From assembly GCA_018389105.1 (NCBI GenBank), contig JACATO010001431.1, positions 157,501 to 221,500 on the forward strand: a stretch of DNA of 64,000 nt, read 5' to 3'. The notes beneath the pieces were generated by a model that did no database searches, was not told where the DNA came from, and worked only from the letters and a program-made list of their open reading frames with translations. Within the stretch, counting starts at the first letter, position 1. Each line of letters starts with the position of its first letter. Source of the DNA: Nautilus pompilius (Eukaryota > Mollusca > Cephalopoda > Nautilida > Nautilidae). This document shows, piece after piece, positions 1 through 11,991 of the stretch. The translations under genes were made by a program, and so were the position numbers.

Positions 1-69
1 CGTCATATCTCTCTCTCCTCGCACTGACGTCGTATCTCTCCTCGTACTGATGTCATCTCTCTGTCTCAT
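1..69. repeat. CT microsatellite with CRE-like interruptions, truncated by the window edge
   Basis: Short CT runs are interrupted by CACTGACGTCGTATC and TACTGATGTCATC, diverged forms of the TACTGACGTCATATC unit seen at larger arrays later in the window. There is no exact TGACGTCA in the visible part. Confidence 0.7.
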
Positions 70-2348
70 GCTCAGGTTTCAAAAAATAACTATATAACGA
101 CAGACAGCACAAAACAGGTTACATTGAATTCACACCTCTTTCTGCTTCGCTGAATACACTGTCCCCCTGTACAAGTTGACTATCCCTACATTCAAGGGAG
201 TGTATACATACAAAAAAAATATCTTCTATAATCCTCCTGCATCCATTAATTGCTTTCTGGAGGGGAAATTCTTTGTATTGCTTTTTTATAACTGAAAAGA
301 AACGAACCAGTTGTTAGTGTCACGTACCTACCACGTAAAGCTGTACTGTGCGTTGTTCAGTCGATGACTAAAGACGCGGTAAAGATAATTTTTCATCCAA
401 TGATGGTCGGACTCGTGACGTCAGTTCTGTTCACCAGATTCCGCTTGAACTCAAGGTTTTAGTCTGTCACAAGATGCTGTATAGTTGACCGTTTACGCCG
501 GCGCCCGAGTGGCAAGACGGCGTATTTAGTAAAATTTTCTGTACATCACATATGCAAATCGATTAGTTTTAGTTTTAAAACATTATCGGCCTTGCATTTT
601 TGTAGCTTTCGGCGGAACGGGTATTTGTTTGGCACGGATTTGAGAACCTTTAGTCGGCGATCGATTTACTCTCGACTCAGGCGAGGAGGAGCGAACATGT
701 GGATTGGCGCGATCAGATAAAGGCTGAGAGTTCCAATCCAACAGATCCTTGCTGAATCAGAAGCGCTAGAGTTTTAATCCTGTCCGAGCCACACGTCGTC
801 AGAACACGTGACTTCAGCGGCGAAATCAAATCAAGTTCAAGGACGAATTCTATTGCTCGCTTCTGTACTTAGATTACCAGATAAAGAAAGGACTCACATC
901 AACCACTGCTCAGTGAAGCTCCCTGAAAGTGACGTAAAAGGAAATAATCGCCGCTGGAACAAGTTCAGTTCCGGTTCGTGTGACAGGGTACAGCTGGATA
1001 AAAATAAACCGGAACAGGATTAAGCGGTGCGGAAGAACATACTTTGAACACGTTTATCAGGATTAAATCTTTCTGCTTTCTTCAGGAACGGCAGTACCCA
1101 TCCTCGCGGGGCCAGAACCATTGGCGGTTAGTCAAAGATCAAGACGTGACCGTACTAACCGACCAGGAACAAAAAGAAAAAAAAATGGTAGGTTGGATAC
1201 ATACAACCTCGAGCGAAAGAGGTTTTGCCATCTCTTTTATTGCAGCATGGACAATCTCCGAGGAACACTGACAAAGATGGATGGAAACCGGCTGAAATGG
1301 GGCGATTGTCCAGCCAAGGCTTTTCCATTGAGGGCGTTAGCAGCAATCCCTTGTCGCGACTTACGAGTTAGGGGGGCGGGGCGGCGCCCTATACGACGTC
1401 ATCCGGTCTGCGTGGTCATACTTCATTAAGCCCACACGTCTTCCGCAATGGCTTATTTCAGCAGTAAGCCGACAACAACTTCTACCTTTGTTCGACGCAG
1501 ATGAAACGTTTTAGCCATTGTGTTTTGCTTTTTTTTTAATGCTGACAAAGTATTCATAAAACTGAGAAATAAATGCGTTGGCCAACAGCTGCAGCCGACG
1601 ACGACAGGTTATCGACTCGCCGATAAAAGCTCAGCAGCTTTGTTATGATTTATTCAGTTGTTCCAGGTTTTCCCTTCCGGCTCGCAGACTCGCACATTGT
1701 TAGAGCGATCTAACCTGCGGGTATTGAAGCGTACGAGGGGTTATAGATCTGCCACCACAGATCATTCCTTTAGTAATCAAAAGGCAAAATAGCGAGATGA
1801 ACTGAGGGCGTCGATCTGGAATCTCGCGGTGTCCAAACCGCGACGATGTACCTAGGTGTAGGACTACAATGACTTCTCGTCACCTGTCACCTAACCATCA
1901 ACATCAGCAGCTCTCGCTGACCCTCAGCGGCAAACACCTCGCTCGATCTTCCTTTTTAATGTGAAATAAAGGGAAATTTTGCAGCATCTAACAAATTAGA
2001 AATCTGCTTAGCTGTTATGAGAAAGCGCTTTAAAACACGTGGAACGTTCTGGAGCAGTTATCTCACGGAACACTAACGAGGCGAGGATAACCAGACTTAG
2101 CGAACGATAGCATACGAGCAGGAATCCCATCCTGGTTCGTTGTGTTTGTTTTTATTGTTTACGTGCGAGATCGATTTATTGCGAATTTCCAACGGCTGCT
2201 GTTTGAGAAGAAACCAGAGCTCTCCGGGATCTCCAGACTACCGACCTGCCCAAGCCAGGCAATATTTCGGAAATTGTCTACCTTTTCTGTGAGATAGTCG
2301 CAGAAGAAGAAAGCAAGACATCTTTTGCCATGATTGACAATGGTTTCT
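70..2348. other. No gene recognised
   Basis: This is mixed-composition sequence with only short random-looking open frames. One isolated TGACGTCA occurs near 415. No splice-bounded coding segment, RNA gene or mobile element was recognised. Confidence 0.4.
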
Positions 2349-2394
2349 AGTAATAATAATAACAATAATAATAATAATAACAATAATAATAATA

Positions 2395-2470
<76 letters not shown>

Positions 2471-2484
2471 TAATAATAATAATA
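2349..2484. repeat. (TAA)n microsatellite
   Basis: About 135 bp of TAA with occasional CAA interruptions in the first part and one frame slip (ATATAATAA). The poly-N, poly-I and poly-Y frames over it are artefacts. Confidence 0.95.
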
Positions 2485-4135
2485 TGAACTGTAATTTTAA
2501 AATAGATGCTAGATGTAAAGATGTAAAACGTAGGTATTTTCACTGTTAATATGGGAGACTGCGGCTGGTGGTTACAGCAGCACTAATTCAAAATTAAATG
2601 CAGTTGGGCTGAAGTTAATGTCAGCCGGAGTCAAAACGTATGACGTAGATTATAGCCTGATCGACGAGTAAGCACATGACGTTGCTCAAGACTCCACGGT
2701 TCACTGAACAGAAACTTTAAGCCAAAAATAGTTTAGAATAAGTCAAGGTCTAATTTTATGTAAGAAAAGATCGTTCTCTGGGATGTTTCTGCCATTTAAA
2801 TGTTTAAATTAAGTGGAGTGACCAAATGGGCCTGGCATAAGCCATAACGGAATCTCCTGAGGGAAGGAATCAATAAGATAATGTAAACGTCATTGACGAG
2901 ATCGATGGCACCACAAATAGCCCGTAAAGTTATTGGTATTTCGCGCTGGCGACAGATGTGTCGGTTTACCACATGTGAAATAAACAAAAGAGGATTGGAG
3001 AAAACCCGAGTAGAGTAAGAGACGAGGCGAAACATTTATTCTACTGAATGTTTCTTTATTAGTACATAATTCGCTGTAGACAATTAAGTTTTTACATGCA
3101 GTAGTCGGGGCTTTTAGAGAACATCTCCACAAAGCTGGCCAAAGTAGTAGATGATAAAACTGATGATTGTCAAGCGGCCGGGAGAGGGTGGTGTGGAAGT
3201 CGGCGGCGATGGCACAACACCGTAAATACGAACGGAGATAAATGCATGATTGTACAGCTCTTTTGATTAAAAAAGATAAGAGAGCGAGAGGGAAACAACT
3301 ATTAATTATATCCTAATTCTATCTATAAAAGCAATCAAAACCACAAACGTTATGTACGTGTACAGAGAGCTGGTTTCACTATTTACTAATGCAAAGGAAT
3401 AAGGGACTCTCCGTATCTAGCACCGATGTCATAGAGCTTGAGCTAAACTCTTTCTGAATATAAACAGCTGAGCTGGCGCGAACTGATCGTTCGGCTGGTT
3501 TTTTAAAAATATGTTCCGGTGGGTTAACAAAACCCTGCCGTGCTATTACTGTAGATAGCTGCGAGATTTATGTGTATTCTGAGGTCAGATCCTGCTTCGT
3601 GAATACAGCTTTAGGACAGAGGTGGGCTGCCAGCTGATGATCGTCTTTTGTCACACTTTAGTAAGGAACCACTTTAATTATTCGCGGTGTGTCTTTTGCG
3701 CACGATCGATCGCAGGCCTTGTCTTCGACATTCCGATATACAGATATAAGGCATTCAATATGTCGTCCTATTTGATCTTGTATCGTCGCTTCTGTTCTTG
3801 CAAAAGCCGCTGACGTTTCGACAAGCGTTTCGTCTCCCCGTCCTGTTGTAGCAAAAAGTGATGGCGATCAACTTCGAAGTACCCCACGCTCCAGATAAGA
3901 CAGAATAATTATTAATATATCCTTGTGTTAGTAAGCCTATCAGTCTTAGTGGTTGAGTTTCATTCAAGCTGTGCAGGGCATCACTACGAACCATGTCACT
4001 CGCCGACCACTCAGGCGACAAAGAGTGCGAAAGAATTCAGCTGCCGCCTCTTTATAAGATTACAAGAAATGTACACGAAATACAATGATAAAAGCCGAGT
4101 TTGGGAATTCTTCTAAAATCGAAGCTCTCTGCCTG
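2485..4135. other. Non-coding flank, probably including the 3' UTR of the CABIT gene
   Basis: No open frame here looks like protein. If the AATAAA candidates near 3.05 kb are used, 3.0-4.1 kb would be 3' UTR on the minus strand. Confidence 0.35.
3035..3060 (-). terminator. Possible polyadenylation signals of the CABIT gene
   Basis: Two TTTATT hexamers (AATAAA on the minus strand) at 3035-3040 and 3055-3060 lie about 1.1 kb past the stop codon. I noticed no AATAAA closer to the stop on that strand. A 1.1-kb 3' UTR is plausible, but nothing else marks the cleavage site. Confidence 0.25.
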
Positions 4136-5139
4136 CTAACACACAAAGGATTTTCTCCTTGTGTCGATTTCTTTTAATTCTATGAGTTCAGCCTCCCCCG
4201 TTTTAGGCGTCAGCTGGGGTTCGGAACTGTTTAACTTGTATTTCGTATAAATGTGTTGTTCACTGTCACCAATCTCAACGTAGTAACTGTGGTGTTCTGT
4301 GGATGACTCGGATCCCAGCTCCCGACCATCTTCTAGAACCAAACCTTCGAGGAGGTCAGGGTTCTTCAGTCCGTCTGCCGTTCCCTCAGCCGGTTTCGCC
4401 AAATCCGGTAGAAGCTCTACCCTGGCCAGGTTTTGAAAACAGGGCGACAGTTTTATCATGGAGCTGAATCCCAGGACGTTTTCCCGACAAAACCTGTCTG
4501 CCCTTTTCACTTCCTCGTTTTCGCTCTCATCTCCTCGGGGAATTTGTACCAGGACGGACGAATCCAGAGGGATCTCGATGAGGGCATTTCTCCTGTTTCC
4601 AACTGTGCTCGCGACCACCGATTCCTCGAGTTTGGTCTCGTGCAGCACTAACAGATCGGTAAAGATACAGCGATCAACTGGCGGCCTTCCGTAAATTAGG
4701 CGAATCTTTAGAGGAAACGGGAATTCCTCTCTTAATTCGTGGATCTTATAAAGCACCTTGGGACGCCTCACTCCCTTTTCATAAAGACTATTAAATTTAC
4801 CCCTTTGAGAGAAGGATATCAAGATTTCCGTTTGCTGCGAATCGACGCATTTCAAATATTTCTCTTCGCTGGTAACGAATTCGGTGGTTTTCGTCTTGAA
4901 AAACCCCGTGTTCGCTATGGTTCTCCACTTGGCGGTGAAGACGTTCTTCACTTTCAAAACAGTTCCTGCCGGTACTTTTCTTTCCAGGTAATTCGGCTTG
5001 CCACCGTCTCCGTCGACAATTCTCAAGGCCGTCAACGGCGTGCGGGTGAATATGCGGGCTGGCATAACGTCTACTATGTCTGAGATGCTCTTGTAGTATG
5101 CGCCGCGGCCGAAACTCAGGGGAACCAACTCGAACAGAC
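4136..5139 (-). CDS. CABIT-domain protein, second and last coding exon (residues 100-433)
   Basis: The acceptor TTCGCTTGCAG (5140) restores the phase-1 codon, giving G-LFELVPLSFGRGAYYKS directly after IPEDYE, and the frame stays open to TAG at 4136. The joined protein has 433 residues. CABIT-type features continue: GRGAYYKSISDIV (about 110-122), KVPAGTVLKVKNVFTAKW, FPFPLKIRLIYG, then a strand-rich region to about residue 300. The tail (about 330-433) is acidic, with SYYVEIGDSEQHIYTKY. YVEI resembles an SH2-docking tyrosine, but that reading is inference. No SAM domain and no proline-rich GRB2-binding stretch as in vertebrate GAREM is visible, and there is no second CABIT repeat as in THEMIS. 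It therefore looks like a short single-CABIT member. Regulation is not evident from sequence. Confidence 0.8.
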
Positions 5140-5359
5140 CTGCAAGCGAATAGAACCCATTAAAGATGTGCTGACTCTGATCTTAAAATATTAAATATAT
5201 ATATATTTATTCAAATACTAGTTTAAAGTTATAAAAGGGAATTTCCTTTTGTGTCAGAATATTGTGAAGAGAGAAATTACTTTAGTATATTATTATTGTT
5301 ATTTATGATAAAGGATACATTGTGAACATAACTGAATCTCTTTAAAAACCTCTACTGTA

Positions 5360-5629
5360 CAGCCGTGGTCAAAAGTTTTACAACACCCTGGAAATAACAA
5401 TAGCAAAATCTATCTCTAAGTCAAAGCTTGACTCTGTAACCCTGCTGCTTTCGAATACTTCTAACAAATTCGTCATGGTCTATGAGGTCTTTTCGGGAAT
5501 TACGCCTTTAAAATTACAAAACGTTCTTTAGCGTAACATTATTATGCAAATTCAGCATATTTATTTCGGCCTTATCGTGCAAGATTTAAAAATACTAGAG
5601 CGGTGCTAAACGTTTGGCCGCTATGGCTG
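5360..5629. mobile_element. Tc1/mariner-type MITE, non-autonomous
   Basis: A 270-bp segment is flanked by TA on both sides (5358-5359 and 5630-5631). The ends are imperfect inverted repeats: CAGCCGTGGTCAAAAGTTTT on the left, and CAGCCATAGCGGCCAAACG when the right end is read in reverse. CAGCCatGGcCAAAAGTTTT-like ends with a TA target are typical of Tc1/mariner elements. There is no coding capacity. It lies about 220 bp inside the acceptor end of the CABIT intron. Confidence 0.6.
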
Positions 5630-6126
5630 TACACTATGGGTAAGAAATACGAGTTATTACACTTAAAGCTGTTGCACAATGTTTTACTTTCATTATGCAC
5701 ATTTTTAATATTCTTTTTTCCCCCGCAAAATTACTAAAATGATTACTAATAAAAAAAATCAGATTCAGATGATAGATTTTTTATGGTGCATTAAATAGAA
5801 AGTTAGAGTGTTTCCCAGGAGATATTTATTAACAGTGATCTTCAAAACACAACTTAAAATATATCAGAATTTTCCACCGTAAAAACAACTTCCTGATGGC
5901 GAGTATAAGATTGGAGCGGGATGACTTTTGCAGATGAAAATTCAGTTAATCTTTTTTGCTAATCGCGATGCTTCGACGATAGTCAGTCAGAAGATAATCA
6001 AGTGAAAGATCAAAATCAAGCCGTTACTTTGCTGATGGTAGTTTGGTAATCCTTCCACAAAGGGAACATCAACGAATACAAGGTAGCGTTTCAATCTTGG
6101 AAAACAGATTTTGCAGAATCGACAAA

Positions 6127-9100
6127 GAAACTCCGCCCAGGTTTCTGCTAGACAAGGCACTATGTCACACAGCAAAGAACTCCGCTCTGGTTTCTGCTAG
6201 ACAAGGCACTATGTCACACAGCAAAGAACTCCGCTCTGGTTTCTGCTAGACAAGGCACTATGTCACACAGCAAAGAACTCCGCTCTGGTTTCTGCTAGAC
6301 AAGGCACTATTTCACACAGCAAAAAACTCCGCTCTGGTTTCTGCTAGACAAGGCACTATGTCACACAGCAAATAACTCCGCTCTGGTTTCTGCTAGACAA
6401 GGCACTATGTCACACAGCAAAGAAATCCGCTCTGGTTTCTGCTAGACAAGGCACTATGTCACACAGCAAAGAACTCCGCTCTGGTTCTGGTTTCTGCTAG
6501 ACAAGGCACTATGTCACACAGCAAAGAACTCCGCTCTGGTTTCTGCTAGACAAGGCACTATGTCACACAGCAAAGAACTCCGCTCTGGTTTCTGCCAGAC
6601 AAGGCACTATGTCACACAGCAAAGAACTCCGCCCTGGTTTCTGCCAGACAAGGCACTATGTCACACAGCAAGAACTCCGCTCTGGTTTCTGCTAGACAAG
6701 GCACTATGTCACACAGCAAAGAACTCCGCTCTGGTTTCTGCTAGACAAGGCACTATGTCACACAGCAAAGAACTCCGCCCTGGTTTCTGCCAGACAAGGC
6801 ACTATGTCACACAGCAAAGAACTCCGCTCTGGTTTCTGCTAGACAAGGCACTATGTCACACAGCAAAGAACTCCGCCCTGGTTTCTGCTAGACAAGGCAC
6901 TATGTCACACAGCAAAGAACTCCGCCCTGGTTTCTGCCAGACAAGGCACTATGTCACACAGCAAAGAACTCCGCTCTGGTTTCTGCTAGACAAGGCACTA
7001 TGTCACACAGCAAAGAACTCCGCTCTGGTTTCTGCTAGACAAGGCACTATGTCATACAGCAAAGAACTCCGCCCTGGTTTCTGCTAGACAAGGCACTATG
7101 TCACACAGCAAAGAACTCCGCTCTGGTTTCTGCTAGACAAGGCACTATGTCACACAGCAAAGAACTCCGCCCTGGTTTCTGCCAGACAAGGCACTATGTC
7201 ACACAGCAAAGAACTCCGCCCTGGTTTCTGCTAGACAAGGCACTATGTCACACAGCAAAGAACTCCGCTCTGGTTTCTGCTAGACAAGGCACTATGTCAC
7301 ACAGCAAAGAACTCCGCTCTGGTTTCTGCCAGACAAGGCACTATGTCACACAGCAAAGAACTCCGCCCTGGTTTCTGCTAGACAAGGCACTATGTCACAC
7401 AGCAAAGAACTCCGCTCTGGTTTCTGCTAGACAAGGCACTATGTCACACAGCAAAGAACTCCGCTCTGGTTTCTGTCTGCAGACAAGGCACTATGTCACA
7501 CAGCAAAGAACTCCGCCCTGGTTTTGCTAGACAAGGCACTATGTCACACAGCAAAGAACTCCGCTCTGGTTTCTGCCAGACAAGGCACTATGTCACACAG
7601 CAAAGAACTCCGCTCTGGTTTCTGCTAGACAAGGCACTATGTCACACAGCAAAGAACTCCGCTCTGGTGTCTGCTAGACAAGGCACTATGTCACACAGCA
7701 AAGAACTCCGCTCTGGTTTCTGCTAGACAAGGCACTATGTCACACAGCAAAGAACTCCGCTCTGGTTTCTGCCAGACAAGGCACTATGTCACACAGCAAA
7801 GAACTCCGCCCTGGTTTCTGCCAGACAAGGCACTATGTCACACAGCAAAGAACTCCGCTCTGGTTTCTGCTAGACAAGGCACTATGTCACACAGCAAAGA
7901 ACTCCGCTCTGGTTTCTGCTAGACAAGGCACTATGTCACACAGCAAAGAACTCTCCGCCCTGGTTTCTGCCAGACAAGGCACTATGTCACACAGCAAAGA
8001 ACTCCGCTCTGGTTTCTGCTAGACAAGGCACTATGTCACACAGCAAAGAACTCCGCCCTGGTTTCTGGTTTCTGCTAGACAAGGCACTATGTCACACAGC
8101 AAAGAACTCCGCCCTGGTTTCTGCAGACAAGGCACTATGTCACACAGCAAAGAACTCCGCTCTGGTTTCTGCTAGACAAGGCACTATGTCACACAGCAAA
8201 GAACTCCGCTCTGGTTTCTGCTAGACAAGGCACTATGTCATACAGCAAAGAACTCCGCCCTGGTTTCTGCTAGACAAGGCACTATGTCACACAGCAAAGA
8301 ACTCCGCTCTGGTTTCTGCTAGACAAGGCACTATGTCACACAGCAAAGAACTCTCCGCCCTGGTTTCTGCCAGACAAGGCACTATGTCACACACAGCAAA
8401 GAACTCCGCCCTGGTTTCTGCCAGACAAGGCACTATGTCACACAGCAAAGAACTCCGCTCTGGTTTCTGCTAGACAAGGCACTATGTCACACAGCAAAGA
8501 ACTCCGCCCTGGTTTCTGCTAGACAAGGCACTATGTCACACAGCAAAGAACTCCGCCCTGGTTTCTGCCAGACAAGGCACTATGTCACACAGCAAAGAAC
8601 TCCGCTCTGGTTTCTGCTAGACAAGGCACTATGTCACACAGCAAAACTCCGCTCTGGTTTCTGCTAGACAAGGCACTATGTCACACAGCAAAGAACTCCG
8701 CCCTGGTTCTGCTAGACAAGGCACTATGTCACACAGCAAAGAACTCCGCTCTGGTTTCTCTGCTAGACAAGGCACTATGTCACACAGCAAAGAACTCCGC
8801 TCTGGTTTCTGCTAGACAAGGCACTATGTCACACAGCAAAGAACTCCGCTCTGGTTTCTGCTAGACAAGGCACTATGTCACACAGCAAAGAACTCCGCTC
8901 TGGTTTCTGCTAGACAAGGCACTATGTCACACAGCAAAGAACTCCGCTCTGGTTTCTGCTAAACAAGGCACTATGTCACACAGCAAAGAACTCCGCTCTG
9001 GTTTCTGCTAGACAAGGCACTATGTCACACAGCAAAGAACTCCGCTCTGGTTTCTGCTAGACAAGGCACTATGTCACACAGCAAAGAACTCCGCTCTGGT

Positions 9101-9150
9101 TTCTGCTAGACAAGGCACTATGTCACACAGCAAAGAACTCCGCTCTGGTT
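6127..9150. repeat. Minisatellite (VNTR) of about 62 copies of a 49-bp unit
   Basis: The unit reads GACAAGGCACTATGTCACAC, AGCAAAGAACTCCGCTCTGG, TTTCTGCTA. Copies are nearly identical. Two positions vary repeatedly, CCGC[C/T]CTGG and CTGC[C/T]AGAC, and all four combinations occur. A few copies carry small slips: extra CTGGTT near 6480 and 8055, extra CTGCAG near 7473, AACTCTCCGCC near 7950 and 8350, CACACACAG near 8390. The open frames across it (MSHSKELR.. type) only reflect a 49-bp period lacking stops for three units, and are not genes. It lies wholly inside the CABIT intron. Confidence 0.95.
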
Positions 9151-9369
9151 CAGAAACCATAAAAACGATTGACTTGAAGACTATCCAGGAAAATCCTGAT
9201 TTAAATCCATTTTAAGAGAGATGGGGTCAATAGTTTGAAAACTACAATTCAAGGAAGAGAAATGAATTTGAAAAAGTAATTTATTTAAAAAAAAATGTCT
9301 TGGGGAAATATTTCATCTTACAAGACATTAACAGTCAGTAAAAAATAAAGAATACTAGTCAGTTAATTT

Positions 9370-9595
9370 TCCCTATCTCGCTTTCCTTCACCAGCCGGTC
9401 GTTTGGGTTTCCCCGACTTCTCCATTTTCTTCCCACATCTAAAAAATAATGTTTCAGTAGAGTTCCTAGAAAAGCCGATGTTTCAGGGTGTAACTCTCAT
9501 GGTCCTCCCAAGAGGTGTGTTTAAGTCTTGGGAACCGTACCCTACCTCTGGATTGGCACACGGTCTCCAGGAACGAGACAAAGTAAACTCCTAGT
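9370..9595 (+). mobile_element. SINE-like dispersed repeat, copy 1 (no tRNA head seen)
   Basis: This segment shares a block with 58905-59250: GGTTTCCCCGACTTCTCC then TTTTCTTCCCACATCTAAAA here, against TTCCGGTTTCTTCCCACATCTRAAAATAA there. A CCGGTTTCYTCCCACA-type body is, to my recollection, common in lophotrochozoan tRNA SINEs. Downstream, GGTCTCCAGGAACGAG here roughly matches GGTCACCAGGGCTGA there. Boundaries are approximate. Confidence 0.45.
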
Positions 9596-10275
9596 TATAA
9601 CCTCCACCGGGTAAAACGCAGTAATAAGCATAACGATAGCAGAATCGGCAATTACCTTTCTCTTCATTCGTGGCCCAATCGTTTTGCATCACTCTGGATT
9701 TTCCAAATTTTGCTCGATAAAGGTGAATTAAATTCACCGGATTTTCATACTGGTGTTAAGTTAACGTGGTGAAGCGCACGCTCTTTGTAACTTTCCACCC
9801 AGTAGGTAAATGGACAAAATTTTTAAAAATCTGACAATTTGAAATCTGACACACAGATAAATGATTTCTGAAAGATCGTTATAAATCACGACAATAAGTA
9901 TGACTAGATTAGAAATATTCAAAAGCAGACATTTAGAATTGGTTACAGATACATTATCAAGTTATAGAGACGCTGGTCGGATACTTATAGAAACATCTGA
10001 GCTGGACTGTTAATAATATTTAGTATAATTAAACGAGTCAAAAAATGTTTCTGTCAGGCATTTTTAATAACCTTAGATAGACTTACATGTACTGTGTACA
10101 TGCATACTTTAAATGTTCAAGCACATCCTGCAGTCACATATATGTTGTGTATGGCTAATTAGAAACGAAAACCATTAAATATCGCAGGATTTTATTCTCC
10201 TTTTCTTGCTGTGTCGTTTCTAGTGAACAGACTGTCCAGTGCATTATTCTAAGTGATAAAGAGAGGAGACAGTAC

Positions 10276-10573
10276 CTTCGTAATCTTCGGGTATCTGTAG
10301 TATTTCCCCAACTTCAAAAAACTTGCCACTCTCCTTTTCTTTGTAGATACTGCGGGCCAGCACGACCTCTCGGTTCAGCAGCTTGTACAAGAGGAAAGGT
10401 TCGTGTCTGTGCGGCTGCAGACCCAGGAGAAGAGTCTGGGCTTGATTGTCATTCAGCTTGATCAGTCTGGGGAGACGATCCTCGTTAGAGAAGTCGCTGA
10501 GCGTGTAGCACTCTTCACTCCACCGAACATGGTGGGGAAGTGAGCACGTAGAAGGAGAGTCTTCTTCTAACAT
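10276..10573 (-). CDS. CABIT-domain protein, first coding exon (residues 1-99 plus first base of codon 100)
   Basis: This exon encodes the N-terminal part of a CABIT-domain protein, a family that includes the GAREM and THEMIS adaptors acting downstream of receptor tyrosine kinases or antigen receptors. From about residue 17 the sequence runs VRWSEECYTLSDF, LPRLIKL, EPFLLYKLLNREVVLARSIY, then EVGEILQIPEDYEG. This is the usual opening of the CABIT fold: a W-x-E start, an LPR/LPQ-type strand, and a strand ending I-P-x-x-Y-x-G. The ATG at 10573 is the first in frame after an upstream TAA, and the CABIT homology starts shortly after it, so the start is reasonable. A possible acceptor (CACAG) about 45 bases upstream hints at a 5' non-coding exon. 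The exon ends GAAG|GTACTG, a phase-1 donor at 10275. The family call rests on motif recognition, without a database search. Confidence 0.8.
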
Positions 10574-11465
10574 CTTGTAGATTACTTTCCGCGTGAAATA
10601 TATTATTACTTATGTCTACCTGTGCGAAGACGCAAACCTAGTTAACCAACGAAATCTACTCTCACACCTTCCCCCGCTTTGTTTTCTTACGACAGAAATA
10701 GCTTTATCTGTCCCAGGAAAAACCGGTTTTACTGAATAGTCTCCGCGCACACATCAATAATTTACAAGGCTAAAAGTACACAGGTATCAGTAATAAAATG
10801 GCCTTGGCTTAGTTGAAAAAACGGTATTTAGAGTGGAGGACAGAAGTACCTGGAAAGAGAAAATCAAAGAGTAGATAGCGAACAGATATTAACAAGTAAA
10901 TACCCAGTGCAGCAGCAATTAAAATCGAAAATAAATGGTGTCATGTCCGGTGAGCCTCTTATATCAACTGGGGGGGGGGGAGTCAGGGTCCTTCAGACAC
11001 AGTTGACATAGATTTGAAGCTGTCTTAGCGAAACCTGTAAATACATTGCATTTATCTTTTTCGCAGTATGGTGACGTCACTCGCAACCGCCATTATAGCG
11101 TATAGAACGTTCTCCAACAATACCAAAACAAACAAAGGCAAAATTGATTTATCATGCCGGATATTTGCGCAGCCTACTTAGTGAGATCAGGGAATGTTCG
11201 TGCTTATAATGAATCTGATTACACGAACTTCAAAGTCTCCCCACCTTTTCGGAAGCATGCTTTCACCGTTAACAGAGTGGCTAAAGTAGTCTAGATAGAT
11301 TACTAAGGAATTCTGCAAATTACCTTTTTGTGTGATGTTATGAACATGAAGATATCGTTTAAAAAATCAAAGCAGCGAAACAATGTTCCATTCTAAAGAC
11401 AATTAGTGTGTACGATAAATGATTGATTCAGAATTAAGTAATATTTTTTTTTGCACTCGACCGTC
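10574..11465. other. Upstream flank of the CABIT gene, no coding sequence recognised
   Basis: This region should contain the 5' UTR and promoter of the minus-strand gene. An acceptor-like GCGTCTTCGCACAG (minus) lies about 45 bp before the ATG. An eleven-base G run is near 10971, and a single TGACGTCA is near 11070. No TATA box in a convincing position was seen. Confidence 0.3.
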
Positions 11466-11956
11466 ATCACTATACTGACGTCATATCCCTCACCCTCTCT
11501 CTGTGGTGACGTCATCTCTATTCTGACGTCATATCCCTCCCCTCTCTCTGTGATGACATCATCTCTATACTGATGCCATATCCCCCCTCTCTGTGATGAC
11601 ATCATCTCTATACTGACGTCATAACCCTCCCTCTCTGTGTAATGACGTCATCTCTATACTGACGTCATATCCCACTCTCTATGTGTAATGACGTCATCTC
11701 TCTACTGACGTAATGTCCCTCTAATGACGTCATATCCCACTCTCTATGTGTAATGACGTCATCTCTCTACTGCCGTCATATCCCACTCTCTGTGTAATGA
11801 CGTGATCTCTCTCTACTGACGTCATGTCCCTCTAGTGACGTCATATCCCACTCTCTGTGTAATGACGTGATCTCTCTCTACTGACGTCATGTCCCTCTAG
11901 TGACGTCATAACCCTCCCTCTCTGTAATGACGTCATCTCTCTCTGTACTGAAGTCA

Positions 11957-11987
<31 letters not shown>
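11466..11987. repeat. CRE-octamer tandem array with terminal CT microsatellite
   Basis: The array consists of alternating TACTGACGTCATATCCC and GTAATGACGTCATCTCTC units with short CT spacers. I count 14 exact TGACGTCA palindromes between 11475 and 11940, plus variants (TGACATCA, TGATGCCA, TGCCGTCA, TGACGTGA). It ends in a pure CT run at about 11960-11987. TGACGTCA is the consensus full site for CREB/ATF bZIP factors; whether any are bound is unknown. Confidence 0.9.

Positions 11988-11991
<4 letters not shown>

Larger units (their letters stand above)
5140..10275 (-). other. Intron of the CABIT gene (5,136 bp, GT-AG, phase 1)
   Basis: The intron is bounded by GAAG|GTACTG and TTGCAG|GTCTG on the minus strand, and removing it gives one continuous CABIT reading frame. 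About 3 kb of it is a 49-bp minisatellite. It also contains a 270-bp Tc1-type MITE near the acceptor and a SINE-like segment at 9370-9595. The rest is AT-rich, with no exon-like sequence recognised. Confidence 0.8.

Noticed and set aside
2238..2549. Poly-tyrosine, poly-isoleucine and poly-asparagine frames
   Set aside because: They are translations of (TAA)n arrays; likewise at 13.6, 19.4 and 35.3 kb.
6560..8864. Many long plus-strand frames with MSHSKELR / QTRHYVTQQRTP repeats
   Set aside because: They are translations of the 49-bp minisatellite. The unit is not a multiple of three, so frames run about three units between stops, and they lie in the intron on the strand opposite the gene.
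6127..9150. CRISPR-like regular repeat array
   Set aside because: There are no unique spacers; the whole 49-bp unit repeats. The context is eukaryotic.
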